Assembly: GCA_902594255.1 (NCBI GenBank)
Contig: CACJLN010000003.1
Coordinates: 34,911 to 98,910, forward strand
Direction: 5' to 3'
DNA length: 64,000 nt
DNA from: an uncultured Pelagibacteraceae bacterium
GTDB taxonomy: Bacteria > Pseudomonadota > Alphaproteobacteria > Pelagibacterales > Pelagibacteraceae
The position numbers and the translations under genes are program-made. The notes under the pieces were generated by a model. It was not told where the DNA came from. It saw only the letters and a program-made list of their open reading frames with translations, and made no database searches. Below, in pieces: positions 9,612 to 17,888 of this stretch. Position 1 is the first letter of the stretch; every line of letters begins with the position of its first letter.

Positions 9612-10583
9612 ATGAAATTTTTAAAATACTTATCTATTATTTTAGTTTCATCAATTTTGTCAATAAACCATGCATTTTCAGAAAAATGGGACATGGCTCT
9701 TGCTTATGGAGCTGGAAATTTTCATTCTGCTAATGCAACTGAATTTGCAAAAAATGTTACTGAAAAAAGTGGGGGCAAACTAACAATTGTAACTCACCCT
9801 GGAGGTTCATTATTCAAAGGTGGAGAAATTTTTAGAGCTGTGAGAACTGGTCAGGCACAGATTGGTGAAAGATTTATGTCAGCTTTAGGAAAAGAGGATC
9901 CACTTTTAGAAGTAGACTCTCAACCTTTCTTAGCAACTTCATACTCTGATGCTATGAAATTATATAAAGCTTCGAAAGCAGAAATAGTTAAAGGACTAGA
10001 CAAAAAAGGCTTAGTATTCCTTTATGCTGTACCATGGCCCGCACAAGGTTTGTACAGTAAAAAAGAGATTAATTCGATAGCTGATCTAAAAGGTCTAAAG
10101 TTTAGAGCTTACAATTCTGCAACTATTAGAATAGCTGAATTAACTGGAATGGCTCCAACGAAAATTGAGGCCGCTGAAATTAGCCAGGCATTTTCAACAG
10201 GAGCAGTTGAAAGTATGATCACATCACCAACTACTGGAAAAAATTCTAAGATATGGGAGAATGGTGTGAAATATTTTTATGATATTGCAGCTTGGTTTCC
10301 AAAAAATATGGTTATCGTAAATAAAGATGCTTGGAATAAATTAGATCAAGCCACTAAAGATTTGGTTATGAAACAAGCAGCTTTAGCTGAAAGAAAAGGT
10401 TGGCAATTATCTAAACAAGGAAATGTTGGTGATAAAAAAGCCTTAGCTGATGCAGGTATGATAGTTGGAAAAGTAAATGCACCTCTGAAAGCTCATTTTG
10501 AAAAGGTAGGTGAGACTATGGCTAATGAGTGGTCTCAAAAAGCTGGATCAAGAGGGGCTGCTGTTTTAGCAAGCTATAAATAA
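9612..10583 (+). CDS. dctP: TRAP transporter periplasmic substrate-binding protein
   Basis: Periplasmic DctP-family receptor that delivers an organic acid to the DctQM permease. Signal peptide: residues 1-23 (KFLKYLSIILVSSILSINHAFS). The mature protein has the DctP core, including LKGLKFRAYNSATIRIAELTGM with the conserved arginine that salt-bridges the substrate carboxylate, and IEAAEISQAFSTGAVESM. Its 323 residues are normal. The ligand is unknown; 5-oxoprolinase genes downstream raise pyroglutamate as a candidate. A strong SD and a hairpin after the stop suggest it is made in excess over the permease. Confidence 0.92.
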   Translation: MKFLKYLSIILVSSILSINHAFSEKWDMALAYGAGNFHSANATEFAKNVTEKSGGKLTIVTHPGGSLFKGGEIFRAVRTGQAQIGERFMSALGKEDPLLEVDSQPFLATSYSDAMKLYKASKAEIVKGLDKKGLVFLYAVPWPAQGLYSKKEINSIADLKGLKFRAYNSATIRIAELTGMAPTKIEAAEISQAFSTGAVESMITSPTTGKNSKIWENGVKYFYDIAAWFPKNMVIVNKDAWNKLDQATKDLVMKQAALAERKGWQLSKQGNVGDKKALADAGMIVGKVNAPLKAHFEKVGETMANEWSQKAGSRGAAVLASYK

Positions 10584-10596
10584 TTTCGATTTAAAA

Positions 10597-10629
10597 TTAA
10601 GGCCACTTATATTTCTTTAGTGGCCTTAA
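10597..10629 (+). terminator. Hairpin between dctP and dctQ (attenuator or processing stem)
   Basis: An 11-bp perfect inverted repeat, TTAAGGCCACT at 10597-10607 and its complement at 10619-10629, encloses an 11-nt loop. Only a short run of T follows (CTTTT), and the dctQ ATG begins six bases after the stem. It could be a partial terminator, or a stem that protects the upstream dctP mRNA. Either would make more binding protein than permease. Confidence 0.7.
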
Positions 10630-10635
10630 ACTTTT

Positions 10636-11121
10636 ATGTTAAAATCAATAAATAAGAATTTAAATAAACTTTATAAATTTTCTGGTTACGTTGCTGCAAT
10701 CTTTTTGATTTTAGTAGCAGTTTTTATACTTATTGGTATATGTTCTAGAATATTTGGCTTTTATATAAGAGGCTTAGCAGAGTACTCTGGCTATTGTATG
10801 GCCTCAGCATCTTTTTTTGCTTTAGCATATACATTTGTTGAGGATGGCCATATTCGAATTACACTTTTTTTAGAAAGATTATCAGGACTAAAAAAAAAAG
10901 TTGTTGAAATTTGGTGTTTAGGGGTGGCGAGTTTTTTCTCTGGCTATTTAGCATTTTACTTTGTTAAGATGTTAATTATTTCATACAAATTTCAAGAGAG
11001 AAGTGAGGGTGCAGATGAAATTCTTATATGGATACCTCAATCGAGCGTGGCGATTGGGTCAATAATATTTTTCATAAGTGTTTTACATCATTTCATTTTA
11101 ATAAACAAAAAAACAAAATGA
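10636..11121 (+). CDS. dctQ: TRAP transporter small permease subunit
   Basis: A 161-residue DctQ-like membrane protein with four predicted helices (about residues 15-40, 50-70, 90-115, 130-152). The motif AEYSGYCMASASFFALAYTFVEDGHIRITLF is typical of the family (G-H-I-R-x at the end of helix 2). It partners with DctM in the sodium-driven symporter. No Shine-Dalgarno is visible, because the dctP-dctQ hairpin occupies that position. The stop overlaps the DctM start (ATGA). Confidence 0.9.
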   Translation: MLKSINKNLNKLYKFSGYVAAIFLILVAVFILIGICSRIFGFYIRGLAEYSGYCMASASFFALAYTFVEDGHIRITLFLERLSGLKKKVVEIWCLGVASFFSGYLAFYFVKMLIISYKFQERSEGADEILIWIPQSSVAIGSIIFFISVLHHFILINKKTK

Positions 11122-12428
11122 CCGAAATACTCTTAACAATATTCTTTATTAGTGTTCTATTATTTTTTTTAGGTTCTGGCATTTGGGTAGCTCTAAGTAT
11201 GATAGGTGTTTCTGCAATTGGAATGATGTTATTTACCTCAAGACCTGTAGGTGATGCTATGGCTACGACAATTTGGGGAACCTCATCCTCTTGGACACTT
11301 ACAGCTTTGCCTTTATTTGTATGGATGGGTGAAATTTTATTTAGGACAAAACTATCTGAAAATTTATTTAAAGGGCTTTCACCATGGATGCAAAAATTAC
11401 CAGGAGGCTTGATTCATGTAAATATAGTTGGATGTGCTTTATTTGCTGCAATATCAGGTTCTTCTGCAGCAACTGTTGCGACTGTCGGAAAAATGTCAAT
11501 CCCAGAATTAAGAAAAAGAAAATATCCCGAAAAAATTTTACTTGGTAGTTTAGCAGGTTCAGGAACTCTTGGTTTACTAATTCCCCCTTCAATTATCTTA
11601 ATTATTTATGGTGTTGCTGTTCAAGAGTCTATAGCTAAATTATTTATTGCAGGAATTATTCCAGGAATAATGATTGCATTAATATTCATGTCTTATGTAA
11701 TTATTTGGTCTTTAATTAATAAGAAGACTATGCCAAAAATTTTAGAGGAATATTCATTTATTGATAAGATTAAAAGATCTAAACAACTTTTGCCTGTAAT
11801 AATTTTGATAGTAGCCGTTATTGGTTCAATATATACTGGTATAGCAACTGCCACGGAAGCTGCATCGTTAGGTGTTTTAGGAGCATTAATTTTATCTTAT
11901 TTTCAAAAAAGTCTGACTGTTGAAACTTTTAAATCTTCTTTGTTGGGTGCAACGAAAACATCCTGTATGATTGCATTTATTTTAGCAGGCTCAACATTTT
12001 TATCTTTAGCAATGGGTTTTACGGGTTTACCTAGGAATCTAGCACTTTGGATTCAAAATATGGAATTATCACCTTATGTTCTAATTTTTGTTTTAATGAT
12101 TTTTTATATAATCCTAGGCATGTTTTTAGATGGGATTTCAGCCGTGGTATTAACTATGGCTATAATAGAACCCATGATCCGTCAGGCTGGTTTTGACATG
12201 ATTTGGTTTGGTATTTTTTTGGTTATTGTAGTTGAAATGGCACAAATTACTCCACCAGTAGGTTTTAACTTATTTGTACTTCAAGGAATGGCAAATAAAG
12301 ATATGGGATATATTGCTAAAAGTGCGTTCCCATTATTTTTACTAATGGTTTTGGCTGTAATTTTAGTCGTGATCTTCCCTGAGATTGCTTTATGGATGCC
12401 TGAGCAAATGATTAAAAATATAAATTAA
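11118..12428 (+). CDS. dctM: TRAP transporter large permease subunit
   Basis: The 436-residue transport subunit, with 11-12 hydrophobic helices and the DctM signatures GCALFAAISGSSAATVATVG and GSGTLGLLIPPSIILIIYG. I place the start at the ATG 11118, four bases inside dctQ. The frame is also open upstream to an ATG at 11028, but that extension is hydrophilic, overlaps dctQ heavily and lacks family similarity. The 3' end shares TTAA with the convergent TPR gene. With dctP and dctQ it forms a complete TRAP system that imports an organic acid using an ion gradient. Confidence 0.93.
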   Translation: MTEILLTIFFISVLLFFLGSGIWVALSMIGVSAIGMMLFTSRPVGDAMATTIWGTSSSWTLTALPLFVWMGEILFRTKLSENLFKGLSPWMQKLPGGLIHVNIVGCALFAAISGSSAATVATVGKMSIPELRKRKYPEKILLGSLAGSGTLGLLIPPSIILIIYGVAVQESIAKLFIAGIIPGIMIALIFMSYVIIWSLINKKTMPKILEEYSFIDKIKRSKQLLPVIILIVAVIGSIYTGIATATEAASLGVLGALILSYFQKSLTVETFKSSLLGATKTSCMIAFILAGSTFLSLAMGFTGLPRNLALWIQNMELSPYVLIFVLMIFYIILGMFLDGISAVVLTMAIIEPMIRQAGFDMIWFGIFLVIVVEMAQITPPVGFNLFVLQGMANKDMGYIAKSAFPLFLLMVLAVILVVIFPEIALWMPEQMIKNIN

Positions 12429-12925
12429 TATTTAGATTTTTTCCCAGCAATCACAGCTTTCAGCTGCTCATACTCTTCACAATTACAACCTTTTAAAACT
12501 TCTAATCTTTCAACAGCGAGATTATGCCTGTTAGTGGCAACATATAGCTCACCAAGATATTCATTTATCCCTTTATGGTTTGGATTAATCGCTAAGCCTT
12601 GAAGATAATACTTTTCACCCATTTCAAAATCACCTAGTTTTCTTGTCGTAAATCCTAAATAATTTAAAGTATCAGCTTTGTTAGGTTTTTTTGCATTTGA
12701 TTTTATTAAAAGCTTTTGTGCTTTTAAGTATCTCTTTTTTGCTTTGTCTAATTTACCTTTTTTTTCGTGTTTCTTTGCTATTTTAATGTGTGAGACTGCC
12801 TTATCATAATTTGTTTTTACAGCTGCACTAGATCCACCACTGTCACCACCATCTGAACCTGCTGCGTTCAAATTAACCATTAAAAATAGATATGTGATTG
12901 ATGTAATAAGAATATTTTTAATCAT
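12425..12925 (-). CDS. Secreted tetratricopeptide-repeat protein
   Basis: A 166-residue protein with a signal peptide (residues 1-21, ending NLNAA) and a Gly/Ser-rich linker GSDGGDSGGSSA. Two or three TPR units follow (KRYLKAQKLL; ADTLNYLGFTTRKLGDFEMGEKYYLQGLAINPNHKGINEYLGELYVATNRHNLAVERLEVLKGCNCEEYEQL). The paired cysteines in CNC near the end are unusual for a short TPR protein and could form a disulfide or bind metal. It overlaps pxpA by four bases and is probably translated from the pxpA transcript. Its role is unknown. Confidence 0.72.
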   Translation of the reverse strand: MIKNILITSITYLFLMVNLNAAGSDGGDSGGSSAAVKTNYDKAVSHIKIAKKHEKKGKLDKAKKRYLKAQKLLIKSNAKKPNKADTLNYLGFTTRKLGDFEMGEKYYLQGLAINPNHKGINEYLGELYVATNRHNLAVERLEVLKGCNCEEYEQLKAVIAGKKSKY

Positions 12926-13704
12926 TTTTTAAATTTCTCCATTTTATTTAAAGCTATAAGTTTTAACCCATTATTCAACAAGTTTTCCTTAACAGCTTTA
13001 GCAGTATTTAACGAACTTAAATTATCACCATGTATGCAAACAGAGTCAATTTCACAAGGTATTTGTTTCCCACTGTGACAATTAAGTGCCTGATTTTTTA
13101 CCATGCTTAATACATGTTTTTTTGCTAATTCGGGATCAGTAATTAAAGCATTGGGTTTTTTTCTTGAAACTAGGTTACCATCGTCTTCATAATTTCGATC
13201 CGCAAATATTTCACAGGCAATTTTCATATCTAACTTTTTAGCAGCTTGTTCCATTTTAGATCCAGTTGGCACTAAATAAATTAATTCCGGATTTATACTT
13301 TTGATTACTTTTGCTAATATAGTTGCTAAATTGATATCTTCGCACGCCATATTATTTAAAGCACCATGAGGTTTTATATGGGTAACATTTTCACCATGGT
13401 TAGATGAAATTGTTTGAAGAATTTCATATTGATCAATTATTAATTTTTCTATCTCAGAAGAAGATAAATTCATTCGTTCTCTACCAAAATTTTCAGGATC
13501 ATTGAAAGATGGATGCGCTCCAATACTAACACCATTTTTTTTTGATATTTCTATAACCTTATTCATAGTTTCCTTATCACCCGCATGATAACCACATGCT
13601 ATGTTTGCTGAATTGACTATTTTGAGTAAGTCAGGATCATGCTTATTAGAATGATGTTTAGATTTTTCGCCTAAATCACAATTTATATTAATTTCAATAC
13701 TCAC
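12922..13704 (-). CDS. pxpA: 5-oxoprolinase subunit A (LamB/YcsF family)
   Basis: Component of the ATP-dependent prokaryotic 5-oxoprolinase PxpABC, which opens pyroglutamate to glutamate. Family landmarks are INCDLGEK at the N-terminus, ANIACGYHAGD (about residues 34-44), GAHPSFNDPENFGRE, HIKPHGALNN and SVCIHGDN near the C-terminus. At 260 residues it has the usual length. The start is a GTG at 13704; an in-frame stop lies three codons upstream, so no ATG option exists. It diverges from pxpB with only 21 bases between the start codons. Confidence 0.92.
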   Translation of the reverse strand: MSIEININCDLGEKSKHHSNKHDPDLLKIVNSANIACGYHAGDKETMNKVIEISKKNGVSIGAHPSFNDPENFGRERMNLSSSEIEKLIIDQYEILQTISSNHGENVTHIKPHGALNNMACEDINLATILAKVIKSINPELIYLVPTGSKMEQAAKKLDMKIACEIFADRNYEDDGNLVSRKKPNALITDPELAKKHVLSMVKNQALNCHSGKQIPCEIDSVCIHGDNLSSLNTAKAVKENLLNNGLKLIALNKMEKFKK

Positions 13705-13725
13705 TATTCTTCAGTATAACATGGC

Positions 13726-14400
13726 ATGATAAAAAATATATCGAATCTTGGTGACGCAGCTTTATATTGTGATTTTGGTAAAGAGGTAAATAGAGAGACT
13801 AATACTCAAGTAATAAAATATTTTAAAACTATAAGAAAAAAAAATATTTTAGGGGTTAATAATATTACCCCGTCATATAATAAATTAATTATCTCTTTTG
13901 ATCTTAAAAAGATTAATTTTAATAAACTTAAAAAAGTTATTGATAATATTGAAATTACCAAAAGCGATAATATTCAAAATAAAAAGTTTGAGATTCCTGT
14001 TTGTTGTGAAAAAGAATTTTCACTAGATATAGAAAGATTAGAAGAAATACTCAATATAAAAAAAGAAAAAATTTATGAAAATTTTTTTGAAAAGGAATTT
14101 TTTTGTTACATGACAGGTTTTATTGCAGGAATGCCCTTTCTTGGCGATTTAGAGGAAAATCTTAGAGCAAAACGTCTTGATACTCCTAGAGTTAAGGTCC
14201 CAAAAGGTTCAATTGGTTTAACGGAGCAATTTGCAAATATATATACATTTGAAAGCCCTGGGGGTTGGAATATAATTGGTAATACTCCATTAAATATTTT
14301 CGATAATTCTAAAGAAAAAGAACCTAACTTAATCAATCCAGGTGATTTAGTCACATTCAAAAGGATTACTAAAGAGAAATATCAAAATTATCATGAATAA
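13726..14400 (+). CDS. pxpB: 5-oxoprolinase subunit B (KipI/allophanate hydrolase subunit 1-like)
   Basis: The 224-residue PxpB subunit. It has a degenerate ferredoxin-like N-terminal half and the cyclophilin-like half with FIAGMPFLGDL, RLDTPRVKVPKGSIGL, SPGGWNIIGNTPLNIFD and LINPGDLVTF, all standard in the family. It overlaps pxpC by eight bases. A TATAAC at 13715-13720 sits six to seven bases upstream of its ATG, so the transcript may be leaderless. Confidence 0.92.
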   Translation: MIKNISNLGDAALYCDFGKEVNRETNTQVIKYFKTIRKKNILGVNNITPSYNKLIISFDLKKINFNKLKKVIDNIEITKSDNIQNKKFEIPVCCEKEFSLDIERLEEILNIKKEKIYENFFEKEFFCYMTGFIAGMPFLGDLEENLRAKRLDTPRVKVPKGSIGLTEQFANIYTFESPGGWNIIGNTPLNIFDNSKEKEPNLINPGDLVTFKRITKEKYQNYHE

Positions 14401-15337
14401 AAATTATTTTGAAATTATAAGAGCTGGTATTAATTCAACGTTCCAAGACCTTGGAAGAAACCACCTCTATCATATAGGAATCCCATTCAGTGGAGCTATG
14501 GATAATAGAAATTATTTATTAGCGAACAAATTAACAGGCAACAATCATAACCATCCAGTGATAGAATTTGCTTACCAAGGCCCTCATTTAAAATATCATG
14601 GCAGCCCGATAAATATCGCTATCACTGGAGATGTGAGTTTTGAAATTAAAAAAGGTGATAATTTAGTTGATGGAAAATGTTACCAATCTTTTATTTTAGA
14701 AAATAATGACGAGCTAGATATTATATCAACTAATAAATCTGTATATGGATATCTAGCAATAAGCGGTACATTTGATTTAAAATTTCAATGGTCTAGCTGT
14801 TCAACAAACACTAAAGCAAATATAGGATCTAACAATGGGAAAAAGCTAACTACTAATCAAAAAATTAATATTAAAAAAATAAATCAAAACTTTATGAATA
14901 CAAAATTGAATTATGTTAACACGAAAATAGAAAACATTAGAGTAATCAAAGGAACAAATTTTAATTATTTTTCTGAAGAGGGTAAGGAAATTTTTTTTAA
15001 AAATGAATTTAAAGTTTCCAAATTATCTGATCGTATGGGAATGAGATTAGAGGGGAAAAAAATTGAAAATATTTTCGAAACTAATATTAGATCTGAAGGC
15101 CTAATTAAGGGTGTGATACAAGTGACAGCTGATGGTTTTCCAATCATTATGCTCTCAGATCATGGTACCATAGGGGGTTATCCTAAAATTGGTGTAGTTA
15201 TAAGTGCTGATTATGACAAATTAGTACAATTGACTCCTGGTTCAAGAGTCAAATTTCAAGAGGTCGATTTAAATAGTGCAGAAACGCTTTTTAAGTTGTA
15301 TGACCTAGAAACTCAAAGTTTAATTTCAAAAATTTAA
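14393..15337 (+). CDS. pxpC: 5-oxoprolinase subunit C (KipA/allophanate hydrolase subunit 2-like)
   Basis: The 314-residue biotin-independent carboxylase-like subunit of PxpABC. Family features: IIRAGINSTFQDLGR at the N-terminus, GAMDNRNYLLANKLTGN, IEFAYQGPHLK, SDRMGMRLEG and DHGTIGGYPKIGVVI. It completes the 5-oxoprolinase, although subunit A is transcribed in the opposite direction. Its stop overlaps the next start by one base (TAATG), coupling it to an EamA transporter. Confidence 0.92.
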   Translation: MNKNYFEIIRAGINSTFQDLGRNHLYHIGIPFSGAMDNRNYLLANKLTGNNHNHPVIEFAYQGPHLKYHGSPINIAITGDVSFEIKKGDNLVDGKCYQSFILENNDELDIISTNKSVYGYLAISGTFDLKFQWSSCSTNTKANIGSNNGKKLTTNQKINIKKINQNFMNTKLNYVNTKIENIRVIKGTNFNYFSEEGKEIFFKNEFKVSKLSDRMGMRLEGKKIENIFETNIRSEGLIKGVIQVTADGFPIIMLSDHGTIGGYPKIGVVISADYDKLVQLTPGSRVKFQEVDLNSAETLFKLYDLETQSLISKI

Positions 15338-16215
15338 TGAATATTTTAAAAAGTTTACCTGGCCCATTACTAATATTTTTTGGTGCTCTTAGTTTAAGTT
15401 TTGGTGGACTAATAGTAAAATCCTTTGAAGGAGCAACATTATGGCAGATATTATTTTGGAGATCATTATTTTTTTCTCTGACTGTATTAACTTTTTTGAT
15501 AATCGTTTATAGAAAAAAAGTTTTAAAATCATTTTATAATTCTGGATTACCAGGTTTTATAGGAGGATTAATATTATCCATCGGTTTTTGTGGTTATGTT
15601 TTTGCCATGTATAATACTACGGTTGCCAATACAAATTTTATAATATCACTTCAAATTTTATTTTTAGCTATATTTGGTTTCTTTTTCTTAAAAGAAAAAA
15701 TTAACTTAATTACGTTAATCTCAATTATTTTAGCAATTTCTGGAGTATTGTTGATGGTTGGAAATTCATTATCTCCAGGAGAATTATCTGGAAATTTAGC
15801 AGCTTTCACAATGCCAATTACCTTTGCAGTTTTAATAATGATTGTTAGGAAATTTCCATCTGTTGATATGGTACCAGCACAATTCGTTGCAGGTATAAGC
15901 TCATGTCTTATTGGTTTATTACTTTCACCTACTATAATGATTTCAACTCATGATATTTTTTTAGGATTTTTAGCTGGATTTTTTCAAATAGGTTTTGGTT
16001 TTATATTTATAACTATTGGAGCAAGAACAACCCCTTCGGCAATGGTTGGAATAATCATGTTATCCGAATCTGTTCTTGGTCCTATTTGGGCTTTTCTTTT
16101 TGTAAGCGAAATTCCATCATTATATGGGTTGATAGGAGGGGCAATAATACTTTTTGCAGTATTACTTCAGTTTTATACGCTTTTAAAAAAACCAAAGGCA
16201 ATCGTTTCCAATTGA
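15337..16215 (+). CDS. EamA/DMT-family transporter
   Basis: A 292-residue protein with ten hydrophobic helices arranged as two EamA repeats (about residues 10-140 and 155-285), typical of drug/metabolite transporters that move amino acids or other small metabolites. Start and stop overlap (TAATG) with pxpC, so it probably belongs to the 5-oxoproline operon and may export or import a related compound; that link is inference from position. It is the first of three EamA proteins in the window. Confidence 0.85.
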   Translation: MNILKSLPGPLLIFFGALSLSFGGLIVKSFEGATLWQILFWRSLFFSLTVLTFLIIVYRKKVLKSFYNSGLPGFIGGLILSIGFCGYVFAMYNTTVANTNFIISLQILFLAIFGFFFLKEKINLITLISIILAISGVLLMVGNSLSPGELSGNLAAFTMPITFAVLIMIVRKFPSVDMVPAQFVAGISSCLIGLLLSPTIMISTHDIFLGFLAGFFQIGFGFIFITIGARTTPSAMVGIIMLSESVLGPIWAFLFVSEIPSLYGLIGGAIILFAVLLQFYTLLKKPKAIVSN

Positions 16216-16240
16216 CATTTTAAGTCACTTATAGGACTAT
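16212..16240 (+). promoter_or_regulatory. Candidate promoter of the glycine riboswitch-gcvTHP operon
   Basis: A perfect -35 TTGACA (16212-16217) overlaps the TGA stop of the EamA gene. After 17 nt the best -10 is GACTAT (16235-16240), a poor match. Transcription would start near 16245-16247, at the first bases of the P1 stem of the first glycine aptamer. The -35 is convincing, the -10 less so. Confidence 0.4.
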
Positions 16241-16244
16241 CGAC

Positions 16245-16405
16245 TTACGGGAGAGACTGCAGATTATTGTAGCGCCGAAGGAGCAACCACCCAGGAATCT
16301 CTCAGGCAAAAAGGACCGTAATATATTAACTCTGGAAAGAGATTTAATTCTCGCCGAAGGAGCAAAACTCTCAGGCAAATATACAGATGGGTATAATGAG
16401 TTAAT
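16245..16405 (+). ncRNA. Tandem glycine riboswitch (two aptamers) in the gcvT leader
   Basis: Two glycine aptamers in series. Aptamer I runs from 16245 to 16321. Its P1 is TTACGG/CCGTAA (16245-16250 with 16316-16321), and the core has GCCGAAGGAGCAA (16274-16286) and CTCTCAGGCAAA (16299-16310). Aptamer II runs from about 16330 to 16391, with ACTCTGGAAAGAG, CGCCGAAGGAGCAAA (16352-16366), CTCTCAGGCAAAT and ACAGATGGG. These are the conserved glycine-riboswitch elements. The leader ends 15 bases after aptamer II at the gcvT ATG, with no terminator hairpin, so control is probably at translation initiation. Glycine riboswitches on gcvT and malate synthase genes are known in SAR11. Confidence 0.95.
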
Positions 16406-16407
16406 AT
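16323..16407 (+). promoter_or_regulatory. Complementary pair linking the riboswitch to the gcvT start codon
   Basis: The linker ATATTAACTC (16323-16332) between the two aptamers is a perfect 10-nt reverse complement of GAGTTAATAT (16398-16407). The second element contains the only SD-like GAG and the first two bases of the gcvT ATG. The helix could be an extended P1 of aptamer II or a competing off-state stem; sequence alone does not decide which. Confidence 0.6.
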
Positions 16408-17509
16408 GGACACAAAAAAAACATCGCTTTATAAATTACATCAAGATTGTAATGCAAAGTTCGTAGAATTTGCGGGTTATCATATGCCAATTCAGTATTC
16501 TGAAGGTATTGTAGAGGAGCATAAATTCACAAGAAATCACTCTGGCATTTTTGATGTTTCACACATGGGCCAATTATTTATTTACGGTGGTAATGAACTA
16601 ATTAAAGATTTAGAAAAAATTTTTCCATTAAATTTGAAAAATTTGAAACTAAATCATTCTAAGTACAGCTTTTTAATGGATAAAAATGCTGGGATACAAG
16701 ATGATTTAATAATTACAAAAATTAGTGAAGGTTTTTTGATAATTCTTAATGCGGCATGTAAAAACGATGATTTTAAAATTTTAAAGGACTTGTTAAACGA
16801 AAAATACAAAATGGTTTTAGATGAAAATAGATCTTTAATAGCAATTCAAGGACCTAAGTCATCACAAATCCTAAATGAAGTTTTTAGTCAGGTAAAAGAT
16901 TTAAATTTTATGTCTGGTAATTGGTTCTTATTTGATAATCAAAAAGTATACATTACTCGATCTGGATATACAGGTGAAGATGGTTTTGAGATATCAATCC
17001 CGAATAATTTTGCAGATAAATTAACTAGAGAATTGATTGACAAAGGTTCCAAACTTGTGGGTTTAGGAGCAAGAGATACTTTAAGGTTAGAAGCTGGCTT
17101 ATGTTTGTATGGTCATGATCTTGATAAAGATAAAACACCAGTGGAAGCAAATTTAAAATGGGCAATTTCAAAAGAGAGAATATCCAAAGGAGACTTTATT
17201 GGTTCGGACATTATTATTAAACAATTGAACAATGGTGTTACAAAAATTAGAGTTGGAATTAAACCTGAGGGAAGAATAATTGCCAGAGAAAAAACAAAAA
17301 TATTTAATCAGTCAGATGTTCATATTGGTGAAATTACCAGTGGAACATTCGGTCCAAGTGTTGATGGACCTGTAGCGATGGGCTATGTAGAAAATAAATT
17401 TTCAAAAAATAATACTAAAGTATTTTTAGAGGTAAGAGGTAAAAAATATGCAGCAAGTATTTGTAGTTTACCGTTTTATAAAAAAAGTTATGTAAAAGGA
17501 GCAAATTAA
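16406..17509 (+). CDS. gcvT: Glycine cleavage system T protein (aminomethyltransferase)
   Basis: Transfers the methylene unit of H-protein-bound aminomethyl to tetrahydrofolate, releasing ammonia. The 367-residue protein has [10 protein letters not shown] near the N-terminus, [10 protein letters not shown] with the folate-binding aspartate, [33 protein letters not shown] and a C-terminal [11 protein letters not shown]. The glycine riboswitch immediately upstream controls it. The gene overlaps gcvH by one base. Together with GcvH, GcvP and a lipoamide dehydrogenase encoded elsewhere, it oxidises glycine and supplies C1 units. Confidence 0.97.
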   Translation: MDTKKTSLYKLHQDCNAKFVEFAGYHMPIQYSEGIVEEHKFTRNHSGIFDVSHMGQLFIYGGNELIKDLEKIFPLNLKNLKLNHSKYSFLMDKNAGIQDDLIITKISEGFLIILNAACKNDDFKILKDLLNEKYKMVLDENRSLIAIQGPKSSQILNEVFSQVKDLNFMSGNWFLFDNQKVYITRSGYTGEDGFEISIPNNFADKLTRELIDKGSKLVGLGARDTLRLEAGLCLYGHDLDKDKTPVEANLKWAISKERISKGDFIGSDIIIKQLNNGVTKIRVGIKPEGRIIAREKTKIFNQSDVHIGEITSGTFGPSVDGPVAMGYVENKFSKNNTKVFLEVRGKKYAASICSLPFYKKSYVKGAN

Positions 17510-17886
17510 TGAGTGAAGTTAAATATTCTAAAGAACATGAATGGATAAAATTAGAGGGCGATGTTGCTACAATTGGCATAACAAAGCATGCAACAGAAAT
17601 GTTAGGTGATATTGTATTTGCAGAACTTCCAGAAAAAGGTTCTAGTGTAGAAAAAGATGGAACAGCAGGTGTTGTTGAGTCGACAAAGGCTGCTAGTGAC
17701 GTATATACACCAGTAAGCGGCGAAGTGGTTGATACTAATCAAGCCATTGTAGATGATCCCTCAAAGATAAATCAAGATCCAGAAAACAGCGCGTGGTTTT
17801 TTAAATTAAAGATTAAAGATGTGTCAGAGATAAAGTCTTTAATGAACAAAGAAGATTACGATAAGTTTGCAAAGGAGAACGATTAA
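17509..17886 (+). CDS. gcvH: Glycine cleavage system H protein
   Basis: The 125-residue lipoyl carrier that shuttles the aminomethyl intermediate between P, T and L proteins. The lipoylated lysine is K60 in [10 protein letters not shown]. The flanking TVGIT-like segment (ATIGITKHA) and [13 protein letters not shown] are standard. The start is coupled to gcvT through TAATG, and gcvP starts three bases after the stop. Confidence 0.97.
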   Translation: MSEVKYSKEHEWIKLEGDVATIGITKHATEMLGDIVFAELPEKGSSVEKDGTAGVVESTKAASDVYTPVSGEVVDTNQAIVDDPSKINQDPENSAWFFKLKIKDVSEIKSLMNKEDYDKFAKEND

Positions 17887-17888
17887 TA

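Noticed and set aside
11028..11117. Upstream extension of dctM
   Set aside because: It adds 30 hydrophilic residues fully inside dctQ. The ATG at 11118 gives the family N-terminus and the usual ATGA overlap.
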